Shown here piece by piece: positions 17,128-27,150 of a stretch of DNA of 64,000 nt (positions are counted from its first letter, which is position 1; every line of letters starts with the position of its first letter). The notes beneath the pieces were generated by a model that saw nothing but the letters and a program-made list of their open reading frames with translations, ran no database searches and was not told the origin of the DNA. The stretch is from Leptothoe spongobia TAU-MAC 1115 (GTDB lineage Bacteria; Cyanobacteriota; Cyanobacteriia; Phormidesmidales; Phormidesmidaceae): positions 1 to 64,000 of the forward strand of contig NZ_JADOES010000030.1 of NCBI RefSeq assembly GCF_018739885.1, given 5' to 3'. A program made the translations under genes and the position numbers.

Positions 17128-20100
17128 CTAAGGATAGAAAATTACATCTCCATTAAGTCCCGCATCTTGCACAGCCTGTTGTAAAGCAGCAGTATCTTGT
17201 GGGGTTAGATTCTGAGTATCTATAATCACTTTCTCTCCAGTTCTTAACTCTCCTCGGATTACTTCCAATTCGCCCTCTACAGTAAATTCTCCACGCATTG
17301 GGCGATCAGCAGGTATATTAGGTTCTGGTCGTCCTCGCTGTCTGGCTTGTTCCTGTATATGTTCTATTAGTCTTTCACGACTGCGTGGTGCTTTTACATC
17401 CCATTCTTGTCCCGTTGCATCTACAAAGTCACCACTTTCACCATGCTGAGGTCTTCTGACAGGGCCTTCTAATCTTCCTGCTTCTTCCAATCCAAGAGCA
17501 ACCTCCGCTTCTCTCCGACTACCCGGAGTAATGTTCCCATTATGGTCTGGATCACGAGCAAGTTCCTCAAGACGTTCTTCTCGAGCCTGAGCACCGCCTT
17601 CATCACCCTCACGGACACCGCCTTCATCGCCTTCGCGGACACCGCCTTCATCGCCTTCGCGGACACTGCCTTCATCGCCTTCGCGGACACCGCCTTCATC
17701 GCCTTCGCGGACACCGCCTTCATCACCCTCACGGACACCGCCTTCATCGCCTTCGCGGACACCGCCTTCATCACCCTCACGGACACCGCCTTCATCGCCT
17801 TCGCGAACACCGCCACCTTCATCGCCTTCGCGGACACCGCCGCCTTCATCGCCTTCGCGGACACCGCCACCTTCACCTCGACGAAAAGGACTTCCTCGAC
17901 GGAATCCAGCGTCAAGACCTTGAATAAATCGTTGAGCTACCCCACCTGGCGTGAGTTTTAGCTTTCTTAAGAAGCGTCCTGCTATTTCTCCAGCTAGGGC
18001 CGATAATGCTAGCAATATGCCTGCAATTCCAGCTGCAATGGAGCTGGAAGCCATCTGATCGAGATCTTCTACCTGCTCATCTATGATTTGCTCCACAAAG
18101 GACAAATCCGCCCAAGCTTTACCAATAGATAGAAGTTCAGCAGCAACAAACGAAGCCAGCAATCCTTCCCCGAGGCCTAGGGCAAATCCCAAGCCAACGC
18201 CAGCGCCCCCAGCGATACCACCACCGGCACCAGCCGCAGCACCTGGTGGGGCTAGTACCCCTCCTCCCATTGCACCCAAAATAGTACCGCCAACAGTTCC
18301 TCCGATGCCTCCTGCAAAAGCACCAACAATAACGCAGGCTAGTGTAAACCAGCCATAGAGATGCATGAGGATGTTGTTAACTCGTCGCCAAATAATAAGC
18401 GGAATATCAAGTAAATGCCGCCAAAAACCCAGACCTGCTGACATCATTCGGCTGACAGCTTTTCCTAAATCTGCTTTCAAACCTGCCCATTCTTCACCAA
18501 CTGCAGGCCAGGGCCAAACAAAAGTGTATAGCGTATCTAGGACAATATCTAGCGGATTTAATTTGCCCAATTTTTCTAGAAGCACCTCCCAGAAACCACT
18601 CCAAAGAACATTTTGATCGAGGGGCTGGCGTAACGTAGTGTTTTCTGGGGCCGATGTATCAACTTGCTGTTGAATAAGTACCTCATCTGTCGATGGCTCA
18701 GCGCTTTGATTCACATTTCCGCTTCCAGAAGCCTGTTCACGCGCTTTTTGCTCAGCTGCTGCAGGCATCCCAGCATCAATTTGGCTAGCGATCGCCTGTG
18801 CCATCGGTTGCATAACACTATCTGGATCTTGCGCTGCTTCTCGCACTACCTCCAGAAAAGGCGCATACCGAATAAAAGCTTGAATAACCTCTCCAATATC
18901 AAAGTCACGGAGTTGGTTCCATACTGATTGAATGCGCTTGAGAGCATTACGTGTTTGTTGCTGTACCCATCTTTGTAGGCGACTCCAAAGTCCCCGTAAC
19001 CGACTCCATAGATGAGCGGCCCGTTGCTGGAGACCTTGCCAAATGCTCGTTACACGCTGGCGTACCCTTTGAAATATTCCACTCATTCGACGGCGCAACC
19101 CACTCCATTGCCGTCGAATGCCACTCCAAATTCGCTGTCCCCAAGATAGGAAACGATTGACCAGTGAACGCAAACGATCTAAAACTCCCCCCAGTACATT
19201 TGATAGCCCAGATGCTCGATTACGCAGCCCTTCCCACGCTGCTGACAATCTTTGGCGCACACCCTGGGCAACTGCCTTTAAGCGGTTGAAAACTTCCTGT
19301 GCCCGATTCGTAAGGTTACTTAAAACGCCATTGAAACGTTCCTGCAAACTACTCCATAATCCGCTAACGCGTTGAAATATTGCCTGGCCAGCTTGTTGAA
19401 GTTGTTGCCACATGCCTCCCATTAAACCTGTGACACGTCCCCAAGCTGCACGGAGAGCATTTGCATCCAAGGTCATAACAGCTTGAGAAACTGTCTGAGC
19501 TGCAGCCATTATAGAACTAACAGCTCCTCCAACTTGTTGCTTAAACCCATTGACCAGTTGACTGGCCATCTGACCAAGTGTTGACCAGCCCGATTGCAGT
19601 CCCGACATAGCTGTAGAAACGAGGCTACTTAATCCTTGGGTCAAGCCACCAATTTGACTACCAATCCCTTCAAAAGCACCCTGAGCCATCTGGCTCAAAC
19701 TGCCCCATCCAGAACGAAGGCCATCAACAATACCACTAATAAGTCGTCGAATCCGCCCTGTTATACCACTGCCACCATCTTCCTCTTCACTCCGTTGAAT
19801 CAAGTTGAAATCTGGCTGATAAATTCGAGAATCAGAGATATTCTTAGAAATGTCTTTCGGCAGTAGTTCAAGGCCAGGCTTATTAGAGCTTGGAGCATCT
19901 ATTTTTGTATATATGTTGACTCTATTATCTATAGAGTTCTCAGTTGACGGTAAATCTTGTTGAGAAAAATCAAAAACCTTTGGCCCCTCTATCGTAGGTT
20001 CAATATCAGTAGCCGAAAAAGAATCGCGATTGGCTAGTAGGTCTAAACTAGAATTCAGATCAGGCACTTCACCATCTGAAACAGAAGTTTTATTGTCCGC

Positions 20101-21291
20101 GATATCTACTAATTTTGATGTTTCAAAACCAAAATTCTCTGAACCTTGTGGGCTATTTATGTGTTTGGGTGCTTGTTCTGTAGAAAGGTCCTGTTGAAGA
20201 CCCTTATGCTTTGTAAAAGAATATTCTTGCCTCCTATTTGAATCAGTTGAATTACTGTCTACTGTCAACGACTCTGATGGTTGAGCATTAGTTTTTGCTT
20301 GGAGTACTGTATTTTTTCCTTCAGATATCTGATTAAATATCTGCTTATTTTCAGTGATGGAATAATCAGTTAAACTCTTTGCTTTAAGTGAAATCTTGTG
20401 CTCATCATCTAAGGATTGCTTTTGGGGTATTTTATTTAGTGAACCTCCTGTCTGCTGAATAGTGTGGGTTAGCTCATGGGCTAATAGTTCCTTGCCAGCG
20501 GTCGAACCAGGGGAATACTTTCCTGAATTGAAATAGATATTATTACCGTGGGTGAATGCCTGAGCTCCGACTTCCTTGTTGAGTTGTACAGCTGTTGACC
20601 CTGTATGCACGCGCACCTGGCTAAAGTCAGCTCCAAAGCGGGGTTCCATAAAGCCCCGCACATCTTCACTCAGTCCTGCACCACTGCCCTTACTACTCTG
20701 CAGCCGCTGTTCAAAATCAGTGGTCGTTGTCTCATTACCGCCTTTCCGCTGAACCTTATTTGTTTTCAGAAAAGAGGCCAGAGGCGATCGCTGTACTACT
20801 GGCTCAGGCATCGACACAACTTTTGCTGCTGTTTGGTCAGCTTCCTGTTCATATTTATCGCCAGGCTGCCCAACTGTTAGCTTGGTTTGTATCGATTTAC
20901 CAGATTCATCATCGTCGTCTGCCGCGCAGTCTGCACACTGGCGCTGGATAGTTTCGTCCGATTCTATGTCTTCCTGCTCGGGCTCATCCGGTTCAGGCTT
21001 TTGCTGAACTGTAGCTGCAGGAGTTACGGGTGCTGAAGGCGCTGCTCCTGCAAAGAGATTAACCTGGGCCAGATCAAATCGGTTAGAGGGTTTAGTCTCA
21101 TCTAAACGGGCTTGTAAATCTGGAGATGGGGCTGTTCCAGCTGTCTGAGAAGGTGATGTAATAAAAGGGCGAGCAGGTTTCTGACCCAGGCTAGGGGTCC
21201 CATGGGAACCAGTCTGGGTTGACTTTGTCTGGTGTGCTGTTGGGGACCAGGTTGAATTGGTTGATTGTGAAGTATGGGATTGGGAGGGCAC
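17128..21291 (-). CDS. DUF4157 CIS cargo protein with C-terminal nuclease-like domain
   Basis: A 1387-residue modular protein with a GTG start. The leader (about 1-160) has RPFITS, FDLAQVNLFAG, TIQRQCADC and KLTVGQPGDKYEQEAD. DUF4157 (about 205-282) has the zinc-protease-like HELTH. A long helical, tryptophan-rich part (about 510-800, repeats such as RLSAAWEGLRNR) is followed by glycine-rich hydrophobic segments (about 980-1100) able to insert in membranes, then about 12 GGVREGDE octapeptides. The last 130 residues contain EAEVALGLEEAG and DFVDATGQEWDVKAPR, a PD-(D/E)XK-like pattern. This is polymorphic toxin architecture; DUF4157 is a known associate of extracellular CIS loci. Delivery and nuclease activity are inferred. 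Confidence 0.85.
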   Translation of the reverse strand: MPSQSHTSQSTNSTWSPTAHQTKSTQTGSHGTPSLGQKPARPFITSPSQTAGTAPSPDLQARLDETKPSNRFDLAQVNLFAGAAPSAPVTPAATVQQKPEPDEPEQEDIESDETIQRQCADCAADDDDESGKSIQTKLTVGQPGDKYEQEADQTAAKVVSMPEPVVQRSPLASFLKTNKVQRKGGNETTTTDFEQRLQSSKGSGAGLSEDVRGFMEPRFGADFSQVRVHTGSTAVQLNKEVGAQAFTHGNNIYFNSGKYSPGSTAGKELLAHELTHTIQQTGGSLNKIPQKQSLDDEHKISLKAKSLTDYSITENKQIFNQISEGKNTVLQAKTNAQPSESLTVDSNSTDSNRRQEYSFTKHKGLQQDLSTEQAPKHINSPQGSENFGFETSKLVDIADNKTSVSDGEVPDLNSSLDLLANRDSFSATDIEPTIEGPKVFDFSQQDLPSTENSIDNRVNIYTKIDAPSSNKPGLELLPKDISKNISDSRIYQPDFNLIQRSEEEDGGSGITGRIRRLISGIVDGLRSGWGSLSQMAQGAFEGIGSQIGGLTQGLSSLVSTAMSGLQSGWSTLGQMASQLVNGFKQQVGGAVSSIMAAAQTVSQAVMTLDANALRAAWGRVTGLMGGMWQQLQQAGQAIFQRVSGLWSSLQERFNGVLSNLTNRAQEVFNRLKAVAQGVRQRLSAAWEGLRNRASGLSNVLGGVLDRLRSLVNRFLSWGQRIWSGIRRQWSGLRRRMSGIFQRVRQRVTSIWQGLQQRAAHLWSRLRGLWSRLQRWVQQQTRNALKRIQSVWNQLRDFDIGEVIQAFIRYAPFLEVVREAAQDPDSVMQPMAQAIASQIDAGMPAAAEQKAREQASGSGNVNQSAEPSTDEVLIQQQVDTSAPENTTLRQPLDQNVLWSGFWEVLLEKLGKLNPLDIVLDTLYTFVWPWPAVGEEWAGLKADLGKAVSRMMSAGLGFWRHLLDIPLIIWRRVNNILMHLYGWFTLACVIVGAFAGGIGGTVGGTILGAMGGGVLAPPGAAAGAGGGIAGGAGVGLGFALGLGEGLLASFVAAELLSIGKAWADLSFVEQIIDEQVEDLDQMASSSIAAGIAGILLALSALAGEIAGRFLRKLKLTPGGVAQRFIQGLDAGFRRGSPFRRGEGGGVREGDEGGGVREGDEGGGVREGDEGGVREGDEGGVREGDEGGVREGDEGGVREGDEGGVREGDEGSVREGDEGGVREGDEGGVREGDEGGAQAREERLEELARDPDHNGNITPGSRREAEVALGLEEAGRLEGPVRRPQHGESGDFVDATGQEWDVKAPRSRERLIEHIQEQARQRGRPEPNIPADRPMRGEFTVEGELEVIRGELRTGEKVIIDTQNLTPQDTAALQQAVQDAGLNGDVIFYP
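17590..17880 (-). repeat. 24-bp coding tandem repeats
   Basis: About twelve copies of a 24-bp unit, one or two carrying an extra codon, encode GGVREGDE octapeptides just before the nuclease-like domain of the 1387-residue cargo. Neighbouring copies are almost identical, so length variation is expected. It forms a charged flexible linker rather than a CRISPR array: no spacers exist. Confidence 0.9.
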
Positions 21292-21467
21292 GGCAATTAC
21301 CCGCTAGACGACCCAAAATAGTCCAAAATAAGCCATGGTAGTGCTTGTCCCATTGTCTGTAACTTGTATAGATTTTGATACTGACTTTAGACAGCAATTT
21401 TAAATGTTCTAGACCTTTGTCGTATCGATAGAATAAGACAGCTATTCTCTCACTTTAAAGTTGTGTT

Positions 21468-22262
21468 TTAGAGTTGTTCCAACCAATTCTCCCATTGCTG
21501 AGCTGCCGTATCTCGCTCTGTTTGTGGAGCAGTTGGTGAATAACTACCTAGACTGCGCCATAAATTCTCCCAGTTTTCCACTTCTGGTAGTCTGGTAGCC
21601 ACAGCTTCAACAATTAAAAATGCCCGTTCACGGGTCAGCTGATCTTCAGACCTTAGAAGGGGAACGATTAACGGTAAAACTTCTTGACCTCCTTTCATCA
21701 GTGGATACATGGAGGCTGTGTATGGAGAGTGCAAGATATCAGGATAATCATTTAAGTTAGCGACTAAGGCTTCTAGACCTCTGTCATCGCCTAACGTATA
21801 AAGAGCAATGGCTGCACGGGCACGAACTTCACCATTGATATCCTGGGTGGCTTGAAATAACGCATCGGCGCTAGCAGGGTCAGCAATTTCCTGTAAACCT
21901 TCAGCTGCTAATCGACGGGTGCGAGGATTTTCGTGTGTTAACGCTTCTAGCAGTACAGGAGTTGCTTGTTCACCCCGACGAATTAACTCTCCCAATGCTA
22001 AACCGCTGACGGTTTGATCGCTTGAGTAAAGCCGTTCTTGAAGCTGAAACATGGATAAGTTAGATGCATTTTGAAGGTTCATAGTTAAATGCTTGTTGTC
22101 ACTGGGATTAGGGTCTATTTCTTCTAATGCAGATGTTTCTGGAGTAAGTGTTTCTGGGATAGAGGGATTCTGAGGCGGATCGGCATATTGAGCCCTATTG
22201 GATCTGGCAGAACAGCTCAAAACTAATACGGTTAAGACGAGTCCGATCCGTACTTGCCTCAT
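21468..22262 (-). CDS. HEAT-repeat lipoprotein
   Basis: A 264-residue protein with a lipoprotein-type signal (LVLTVLVLSC, cysteine at about residue 17). Residues about 75-240 contain HEAT-type helical repeats (ALGELIRRGEQATPVLLEAL, RLAAEGLQEIADPASADALF, VRARAAIALYTLGDD). The start codon overlaps the stop of the OmpA-type cargo gene by one base (TGATG), so the two are translationally coupled. This suggests a partner of that protein in the envelope, possibly an immunity or docking lipoprotein (inference). Confidence 0.82.
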   Translation of the reverse strand: MRQVRIGLVLTVLVLSCSARSNRAQYADPPQNPSIPETLTPETSALEEIDPNPSDNKHLTMNLQNASNLSMFQLQERLYSSDQTVSGLALGELIRRGEQATPVLLEALTHENPRTRRLAAEGLQEIADPASADALFQATQDINGEVRARAAIALYTLGDDRGLEALVANLNDYPDILHSPYTASMYPLMKGGQEVLPLIVPLLRSEDQLTRERAFLIVEAVATRLPEVENWENLWRSLGSYSPTAPQTERDTAAQQWENWLEQL

Positions 22263-24067
22263 CAGGGAGTACCTCCTGCCCCCGCTCCTGAACCTGCTCC
22301 CGTTCCTGAGCCTGCTCCCGCTCCTGAAGCTGGCACGTGCTCAAAGGTCAATACCACTCTGCGATTTCCTCGTCGGTTGGCTTCGCTGTCTTGGTCAGTG
22401 GTTGCGTCTGGAGTATAGTCCGTTGTTGCTCCCTGGCCAATGGTTATTCCTTCAATTTGAGACTCGGGTACACCTTTGTCACGGAGGGCATCGGTAACGG
22501 CTTCTGCCCTGCTTAGAGAGAGATCTAAGTTGTACTGAGAAGCGCCTCCACGCATATCGGCAGAACCTGTAGCAGTTACCTTGACATCAGGGAATCGGCG
22601 TAGATACTCAAGAAAAGTATCAATCTTAGCTGTCTCAGTACCATTTAACTGGTCGCTATCGAAACCAAAGTAGAAGATAACGGGCTCATGCACATAGAAA
22701 TCTCGATGGAGTTCCAGGGCTGCATCAAAGGTGTCAGACTGAGAATCCTCTACTGAGGCCTGTTCATTGGTGACCACACCCGCACGGATGCCAAAGCTCC
22801 ACTTGAGCGCGCCAAAGGTGGTCATGGTATCTTCGCCCTTGGCAACGGTTTCAAATTCAAAGTCGAGATCGGTGTTGGCTGGGTTAACGGTTGGATATCC
22901 GGGGGCATCGGTTAATTCAGCGGCTTTGATATCGGCTGGATCGTTGGAACGTTTGTAACCTACCGTTGCGCCTCTGCCACCACCAGAATTGGGTCGAGAG
23001 AGTCCTGGAGTCGCCGGGTTAGGCTGAGCTGCATCATTACCAAATGGATATTGGGGAGGGAGTGCACTGTCTGCTGGGGCATTGGTGCCAGCACCTCCCG
23101 TCGCGGGTGCATCATTGTGCAACACATCGGTAAAATACCCTCCTTCAACCCCAGCGGCGGCATTATCTGTGGTCCGTAAACTGGCTCCACGGGCAGTCGG
23201 CAAGGAGATTGGTTCGATATTATTACCGTTGGTATCGGTTAACTTCACAATTTGAATCAGGCCAATCTGGTTGGAGTAGGGGGCTGTGACAGCCGGATCA
23301 AAACTAATGGTAATGGGTAAGTTGGAGCCCCCTGTCGTGGTGGTTACGTCAAACTTGCCATGGGTAACAGGGTAGCTAGGATCGATGGCGCGCTGGATTA
23401 GTTGTCGTTGCGTGGTGCCTGTTTGTTGAATCGTATGGGTTAATTCATGGGCTAACAGCTCCTGGCCATCCGGACTCTTGGGCTGATAGGCTCCCTGTCT
23501 AAAGAAAATATCTTGGCCTGTTGTAAATGCTTTGGCTTGAATAGATTGATTGAGCTGGTCAGACTGGGCATCGTTGTGAATTCTGATGCTGCCAAAATCT
23601 GTGCCAAAGGCTTGTTCCATAGACCCACGCACATCGCTACCAAGGGGCTGCCCCTGTCCACGAGCTGATTCAATTGATGATTCTAGATTGCCTGGGGAAT
23701 GATTACTGACTCCTGGTGGAATGTGAGACATCATCTGGAGACTATCTGTTGCGATTGGCAGGGGCTGTCGCTGGATAGAAGATTGCTGAACCTGAGGAGT
23801 ATTGATACGCTCTACTACCTGTGCGGCTACGTGATCGGCTTCTTGCTCGTATCTGTCGTCTGGTTGACCGATGGTGAGTTTAGTCTGAATACCTAGATTT
23901 TGTAAAAGGTTGGTATCTAACCTGGCTGACTGCTCAAATCCAGTACCTGGCTTTTGTTCTTCAGACTTTTGTTGCACTACAAAAGGACGTGCCTGAGCCA
24001 TAGTATTTGGAGCAAAGCTACTGGCAGCAGCAGGGGCTTTGGTAGGGGCAGAAGAATGGTTGCTCAT
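22262..24067 (-). CDS. DUF4157 CIS cargo protein with OmpA domain
   Basis: A 601-residue protein. The leader has QARPFVVQQK, RLDTNLLQNLGIQTKLTIG and SSIQRQ (about residues 1-95). DUF4157 follows (about 140-215) with HELTHTIQQTG. A beta-rich part of unknown type covers about 230-440. Residues about 470-580 are an OmpA-like peptidoglycan-binding domain (VKVTATGSADMRGG, LSLSRAEAVTDALRDKGVP, NRRGNRRVVLTFE), and a glycine/alanine tail follows. There is no signal peptide, so the OmpA domain would reach the cell wall only if the protein is delivered by another route such as the CIS, or upon lysis. The promoter and 5' UTR match those of the cargo genes at 27918 and 29647. Confidence 0.85.
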   Translation of the reverse strand: MSNHSSAPTKAPAAASSFAPNTMAQARPFVVQQKSEEQKPGTGFEQSARLDTNLLQNLGIQTKLTIGQPDDRYEQEADHVAAQVVERINTPQVQQSSIQRQPLPIATDSLQMMSHIPPGVSNHSPGNLESSIESARGQGQPLGSDVRGSMEQAFGTDFGSIRIHNDAQSDQLNQSIQAKAFTTGQDIFFRQGAYQPKSPDGQELLAHELTHTIQQTGTTQRQLIQRAIDPSYPVTHGKFDVTTTTGGSNLPITISFDPAVTAPYSNQIGLIQIVKLTDTNGNNIEPISLPTARGASLRTTDNAAAGVEGGYFTDVLHNDAPATGGAGTNAPADSALPPQYPFGNDAAQPNPATPGLSRPNSGGGRGATVGYKRSNDPADIKAAELTDAPGYPTVNPANTDLDFEFETVAKGEDTMTTFGALKWSFGIRAGVVTNEQASVEDSQSDTFDAALELHRDFYVHEPVIFYFGFDSDQLNGTETAKIDTFLEYLRRFPDVKVTATGSADMRGGASQYNLDLSLSRAEAVTDALRDKGVPESQIEGITIGQGATTDYTPDATTDQDSEANRRGNRRVVLTFEHVPASGAGAGSGTGAGSGAGAGGTP

Positions 24068-24116
24068 GGCCAGACAATCCTTAATTCAGCAAGGCATAGG
24101 TAGATGAGAACGGGTA

Positions 24117-24172
24117 TCCCATAAGCCTGGCACAAACTATTGAACCGTGGTACTCACAAAAGTGATGGATTT
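24117..24172 (-). promoter_or_regulatory. Conserved upstream element of cargo gene (promoter-like)
   Basis: The minus strand carries TTGTGA (24159-24154), 17 nt, then TTTGTG (24136-24131), about 64 nt before the ATG at 24067. The sequence is clearly homologous to the elements before the cargo genes at 29647 and 27918, with the -35-like box 91-94 nt from the start in all three. This copy is the weakest match to consensus. Confidence 0.45.
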
Positions 24173-24281
24173 TGGTTGGGCTTATGGCTCGTTAAAAAAT
24201 AAGCTTATGGTTCTACCTGCTAAAGCATTTATTTAGTGAGGCTTTCAGTTTCAAAACGTGAAGTCATTTTTTAACAGCCCC

Positions 24282-27071
24282 TTACTCCAATTTCAGTTCA
24301 TCAGGTAGCTGATGACCATGGGTATAGGCATAGAACTGATTGTTAACGGCCTCAGGATGGGCTTCACGGATAGTATCGTAACGACGGAGGGCCGTCTGGT
24401 ACAACCCACGGGCCAAACTAAACTTGTTGAAGGTTTTGACTAGCTGATCACCCAGGGTAGAATCCAACGTCCCTACAATCTGTGCCGGTTCCGTAAATTC
24501 TAATCGCGATTTGGCTGCTCGATAGTCTCCCCATAGCTCTTCTGCTTTTTGCCAAGCACTATTCCCACTATCTAAAGCGGACTTGGCACTCTCATACTGA
24601 GCTGCATGGTCATCATCGCCATACCAGTGCCGTTCTCCCCAGGTTTCATAGGCTGAGCGTGGACCTTGGGTGTAGGCTCCCCTATGGATCCAATGGGCCC
24701 GTCGAGCATCGTTCCCCATGTCAGCGCAATCGGTACGTTTATTGGTGACACGGGTTTCAAAGGCATTAATGGCATCCCACTCTAAGCTAACCGCCTGTGC
24801 GTCCGTCATTTCACAGGAGTTGGCCGTGGGATCCAGGCTCGGATCCACTGACATCATCTGATCGGACTGGTTATTCTGCTGCACCAGGTCGCGAGCTCTG
24901 GTCTGTAATGTCTCTAATTCAGCGATCTCTCCCTCAGTACGTGTCATCTCCTGTCCACGTAGCTCATTGGGTAAATCGGGATATCGTTCTGGATCGCTAA
25001 TGGCTGTTAGCCGAGTGCGTTGTTGTCTTAACTCAGTGGCAATTTGTGCACCCACTTCCCTAGGGGATGTTTGATTGTCTAATCGGGTGGTCCACCCACG
25101 AAGCTTTTGGGCAAGGGCCGTATGACCCGCTTCACCGGTCATATATGGATCGCCTTGTAGTGTGAGGCTATACCGTGGACTAATGCCCAGGGTGCTACGA
25201 ATTAAATCGAGGCCACTATCGCCTGTTTCAGAGACAAATGCGGTGAGCGCGCGATCAATCCGATCCCAGTCATCTCCTGCGGCTCGGACTTCAGCAGCAA
25301 AATCTGCGCCATCACCCGATTCATAAATCAGTGAATGGTGATTCCAATTGCCTCGACGAATCTCTCGCACTAACCGTTCAATCTGGGCTTGGCTAAAGCT
25401 AGAGGTGACGGTCCAGCGACGGGACTGCTGATTGGCTAGTTCGTTACTGACAGAATTAAAATGGACGCCTGTGGAACGGGCCAGTTCTTTGTTAACATCT
25501 TCGGTTGAACTGCTGTTCACGTTAGAGCTAACAGAATAGGTGCGGTTACTGGCACTTGAATCATCGGTGGCTGTTAACTGATCAGATTCAGAGAACGAGC
25601 CTAAAAAGGGCACTGTTACTCCAGAGGATTCAGCCCCAGTTCGCTCTTCTACGGTGCGCTGATCGGCGGCGTAAGTAGTTGTGGTTTCTGAGGTTGTATT
25701 TTTGTTGGTAACAGAGGTGCCTGCCAGGCTAAATCCTGATGATTCTTCGGTTTGACTGCCCTCAATATTGGCCTTTAAAGTGTAACCTCGCCCACCAGGG
25801 GGAAGTTGACCCTGGCGAGTTAAGTATTGGAAAGCGCTTTGGCCAGCGGCAGTGCTGAGGTCAAAGGTAACAATATAGCCGTTACTATCAGTGGACTGTA
25901 GGCCACCTGTCATGGAGACGCCAGGGGCTCCTAAGCTAAGAGCTCCGCCCAGGATACTGCTGTCGAGGACTTTCACACTGACGCGCTGATTGCCTAAACC
26001 TGTGACTTCGACGCTGTGGCTGTCACCAACGGTGATGTTGGCACCGACGGTCAACCCCATGGCCTGGGCAGAGGCACCTCCAGTAATCTGGTCACTATCG
26101 GTCTGAGAGATCTGGTCACCTGCCTGTAGCTGGCTGGCATCCTCAGGGTCTAGAGATGCCCAAACACCACCATCGTAGAAAGCCTGGGCGGCAGATTGTG
26201 TGTCAAATTTTCGCGAGCCGGTTGTGGATTCTTTTCCTCCATAGCTGGCGCTGCCGCCGCGCCCACTGGCGTTGGTGTGACCACCCCCGGCACTAACGGT
26301 ATATTCCCGCTTCCAGGTAACAATATAGCGACCGTCGGTATCTAATCGAGGCGGTTGCGCAGAGACCAGTATGCCACCCCCAATGTTTATGGAGGTACCG
26401 TTGGCGGTGACATTAGCAGTACCGCCACCCCCTTCTAATTCGCCACGGGAATTAAAATCTAGATAGCCAGAACCACCGACACCTCGGGTATCGGTTTGCT
26501 CGCCAATTTGGGTGGACTGGGAATATCCCCCCGTGATACCTACCTGGCCATTATTGGGATTGAAAGATGCTCCGGCATTGTAGCCAGAGGAGGTGCTCAT
26601 GTAGGTATCGTTGTCGATGCCCACGGTGTTTTGCTGTCCCCAGGAATATCCGTAGGACAGGTTACCACTGGCATTGACGCTACCACTATGGGACGAAGTC
26701 GGGTCGTTATTATCCCAGCTAGAGGCATATTCCATCCCGGCAGGACAACTTTCATCAACACCGCACTCTCTTTGGATATATGTTGCTTGTGCTGTAGACG
26801 TTGCTGGATTTAGTTGAGAAGAATGATTGGCAAAGAGGTTGAACTGCGTGAGGTCAAACTGCGTTGATTGGCTTTGTGCTTGTAAGCTCAGACCTGTGGT
26901 TGATTGAGTTGATTGTTCGACTGAGGTAATAAACGGACGAGTTTGTAGGGGACTAGATTTGTGACCCGCATTAGGGCTGTCATGCTTACTATTTGGCGGT
27001 GATTTGGCCTGGTGGGATGCAGATGGCCAGGTTGAATCAGTTTGCTTTTGCATTCGGCGTCGAATGGGCAC
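24282..27071 (-). CDS. CIS cargo protein with cargo leader, no DUF4157, unknown C-terminus
   Basis: A 929-residue protein with GTG start. Its leader parallels that of the nuclease-tailed cargo: DSTWPSASHQAKS, TRPFITS, FDLTQFNLFAN and YIQREC with a nearby second cysteine. No HELTH motif or DUF4157 is found. Residues about 115-560 are beta-rich and full of glycine, serine and threonine, with YIVTWKREYTVSAGGG and YIVTFDLSTAAGQSAFQYL as recognisable repeats. The C-terminal third is helical and charged (about 620-925). I do not recognise the effector part. It lies 79 bp after the small DUF4157 gene, so they are probably co-transcribed. Confidence 0.75.
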   Translation of the reverse strand: MPIRRRMQKQTDSTWPSASHQAKSPPNSKHDSPNAGHKSSPLQTRPFITSVEQSTQSTTGLSLQAQSQSTQFDLTQFNLFANHSSQLNPATSTAQATYIQRECGVDESCPAGMEYASSWDNNDPTSSHSGSVNASGNLSYGYSWGQQNTVGIDNDTYMSTSSGYNAGASFNPNNGQVGITGGYSQSTQIGEQTDTRGVGGSGYLDFNSRGELEGGGGTANVTANGTSINIGGGILVSAQPPRLDTDGRYIVTWKREYTVSAGGGHTNASGRGGSASYGGKESTTGSRKFDTQSAAQAFYDGGVWASLDPEDASQLQAGDQISQTDSDQITGGASAQAMGLTVGANITVGDSHSVEVTGLGNQRVSVKVLDSSILGGALSLGAPGVSMTGGLQSTDSNGYIVTFDLSTAAGQSAFQYLTRQGQLPPGGRGYTLKANIEGSQTEESSGFSLAGTSVTNKNTTSETTTTYAADQRTVEERTGAESSGVTVPFLGSFSESDQLTATDDSSASNRTYSVSSNVNSSSTEDVNKELARSTGVHFNSVSNELANQQSRRWTVTSSFSQAQIERLVREIRRGNWNHHSLIYESGDGADFAAEVRAAGDDWDRIDRALTAFVSETGDSGLDLIRSTLGISPRYSLTLQGDPYMTGEAGHTALAQKLRGWTTRLDNQTSPREVGAQIATELRQQRTRLTAISDPERYPDLPNELRGQEMTRTEGEIAELETLQTRARDLVQQNNQSDQMMSVDPSLDPTANSCEMTDAQAVSLEWDAINAFETRVTNKRTDCADMGNDARRAHWIHRGAYTQGPRSAYETWGERHWYGDDDHAAQYESAKSALDSGNSAWQKAEELWGDYRAAKSRLEFTEPAQIVGTLDSTLGDQLVKTFNKFSLARGLYQTALRRYDTIREAHPEAVNNQFYAYTHGHQLPDELKLE

Positions 27072-27150
27072 GACAATAATCCTCTAGATGGCCCAGTAGA
27101 ATCTACTGCGTCCTGAGCAGAGAACGCGGAATCATAATCAATTCCCGATT

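Noticed and set aside
17469..17961. Alternative frames on both strands over the GGVREGDE repeat, and a possible CRISPR array
   Set aside because: The repeats are in frame with a large conserved protein, have a 24-bp period and no spacers.
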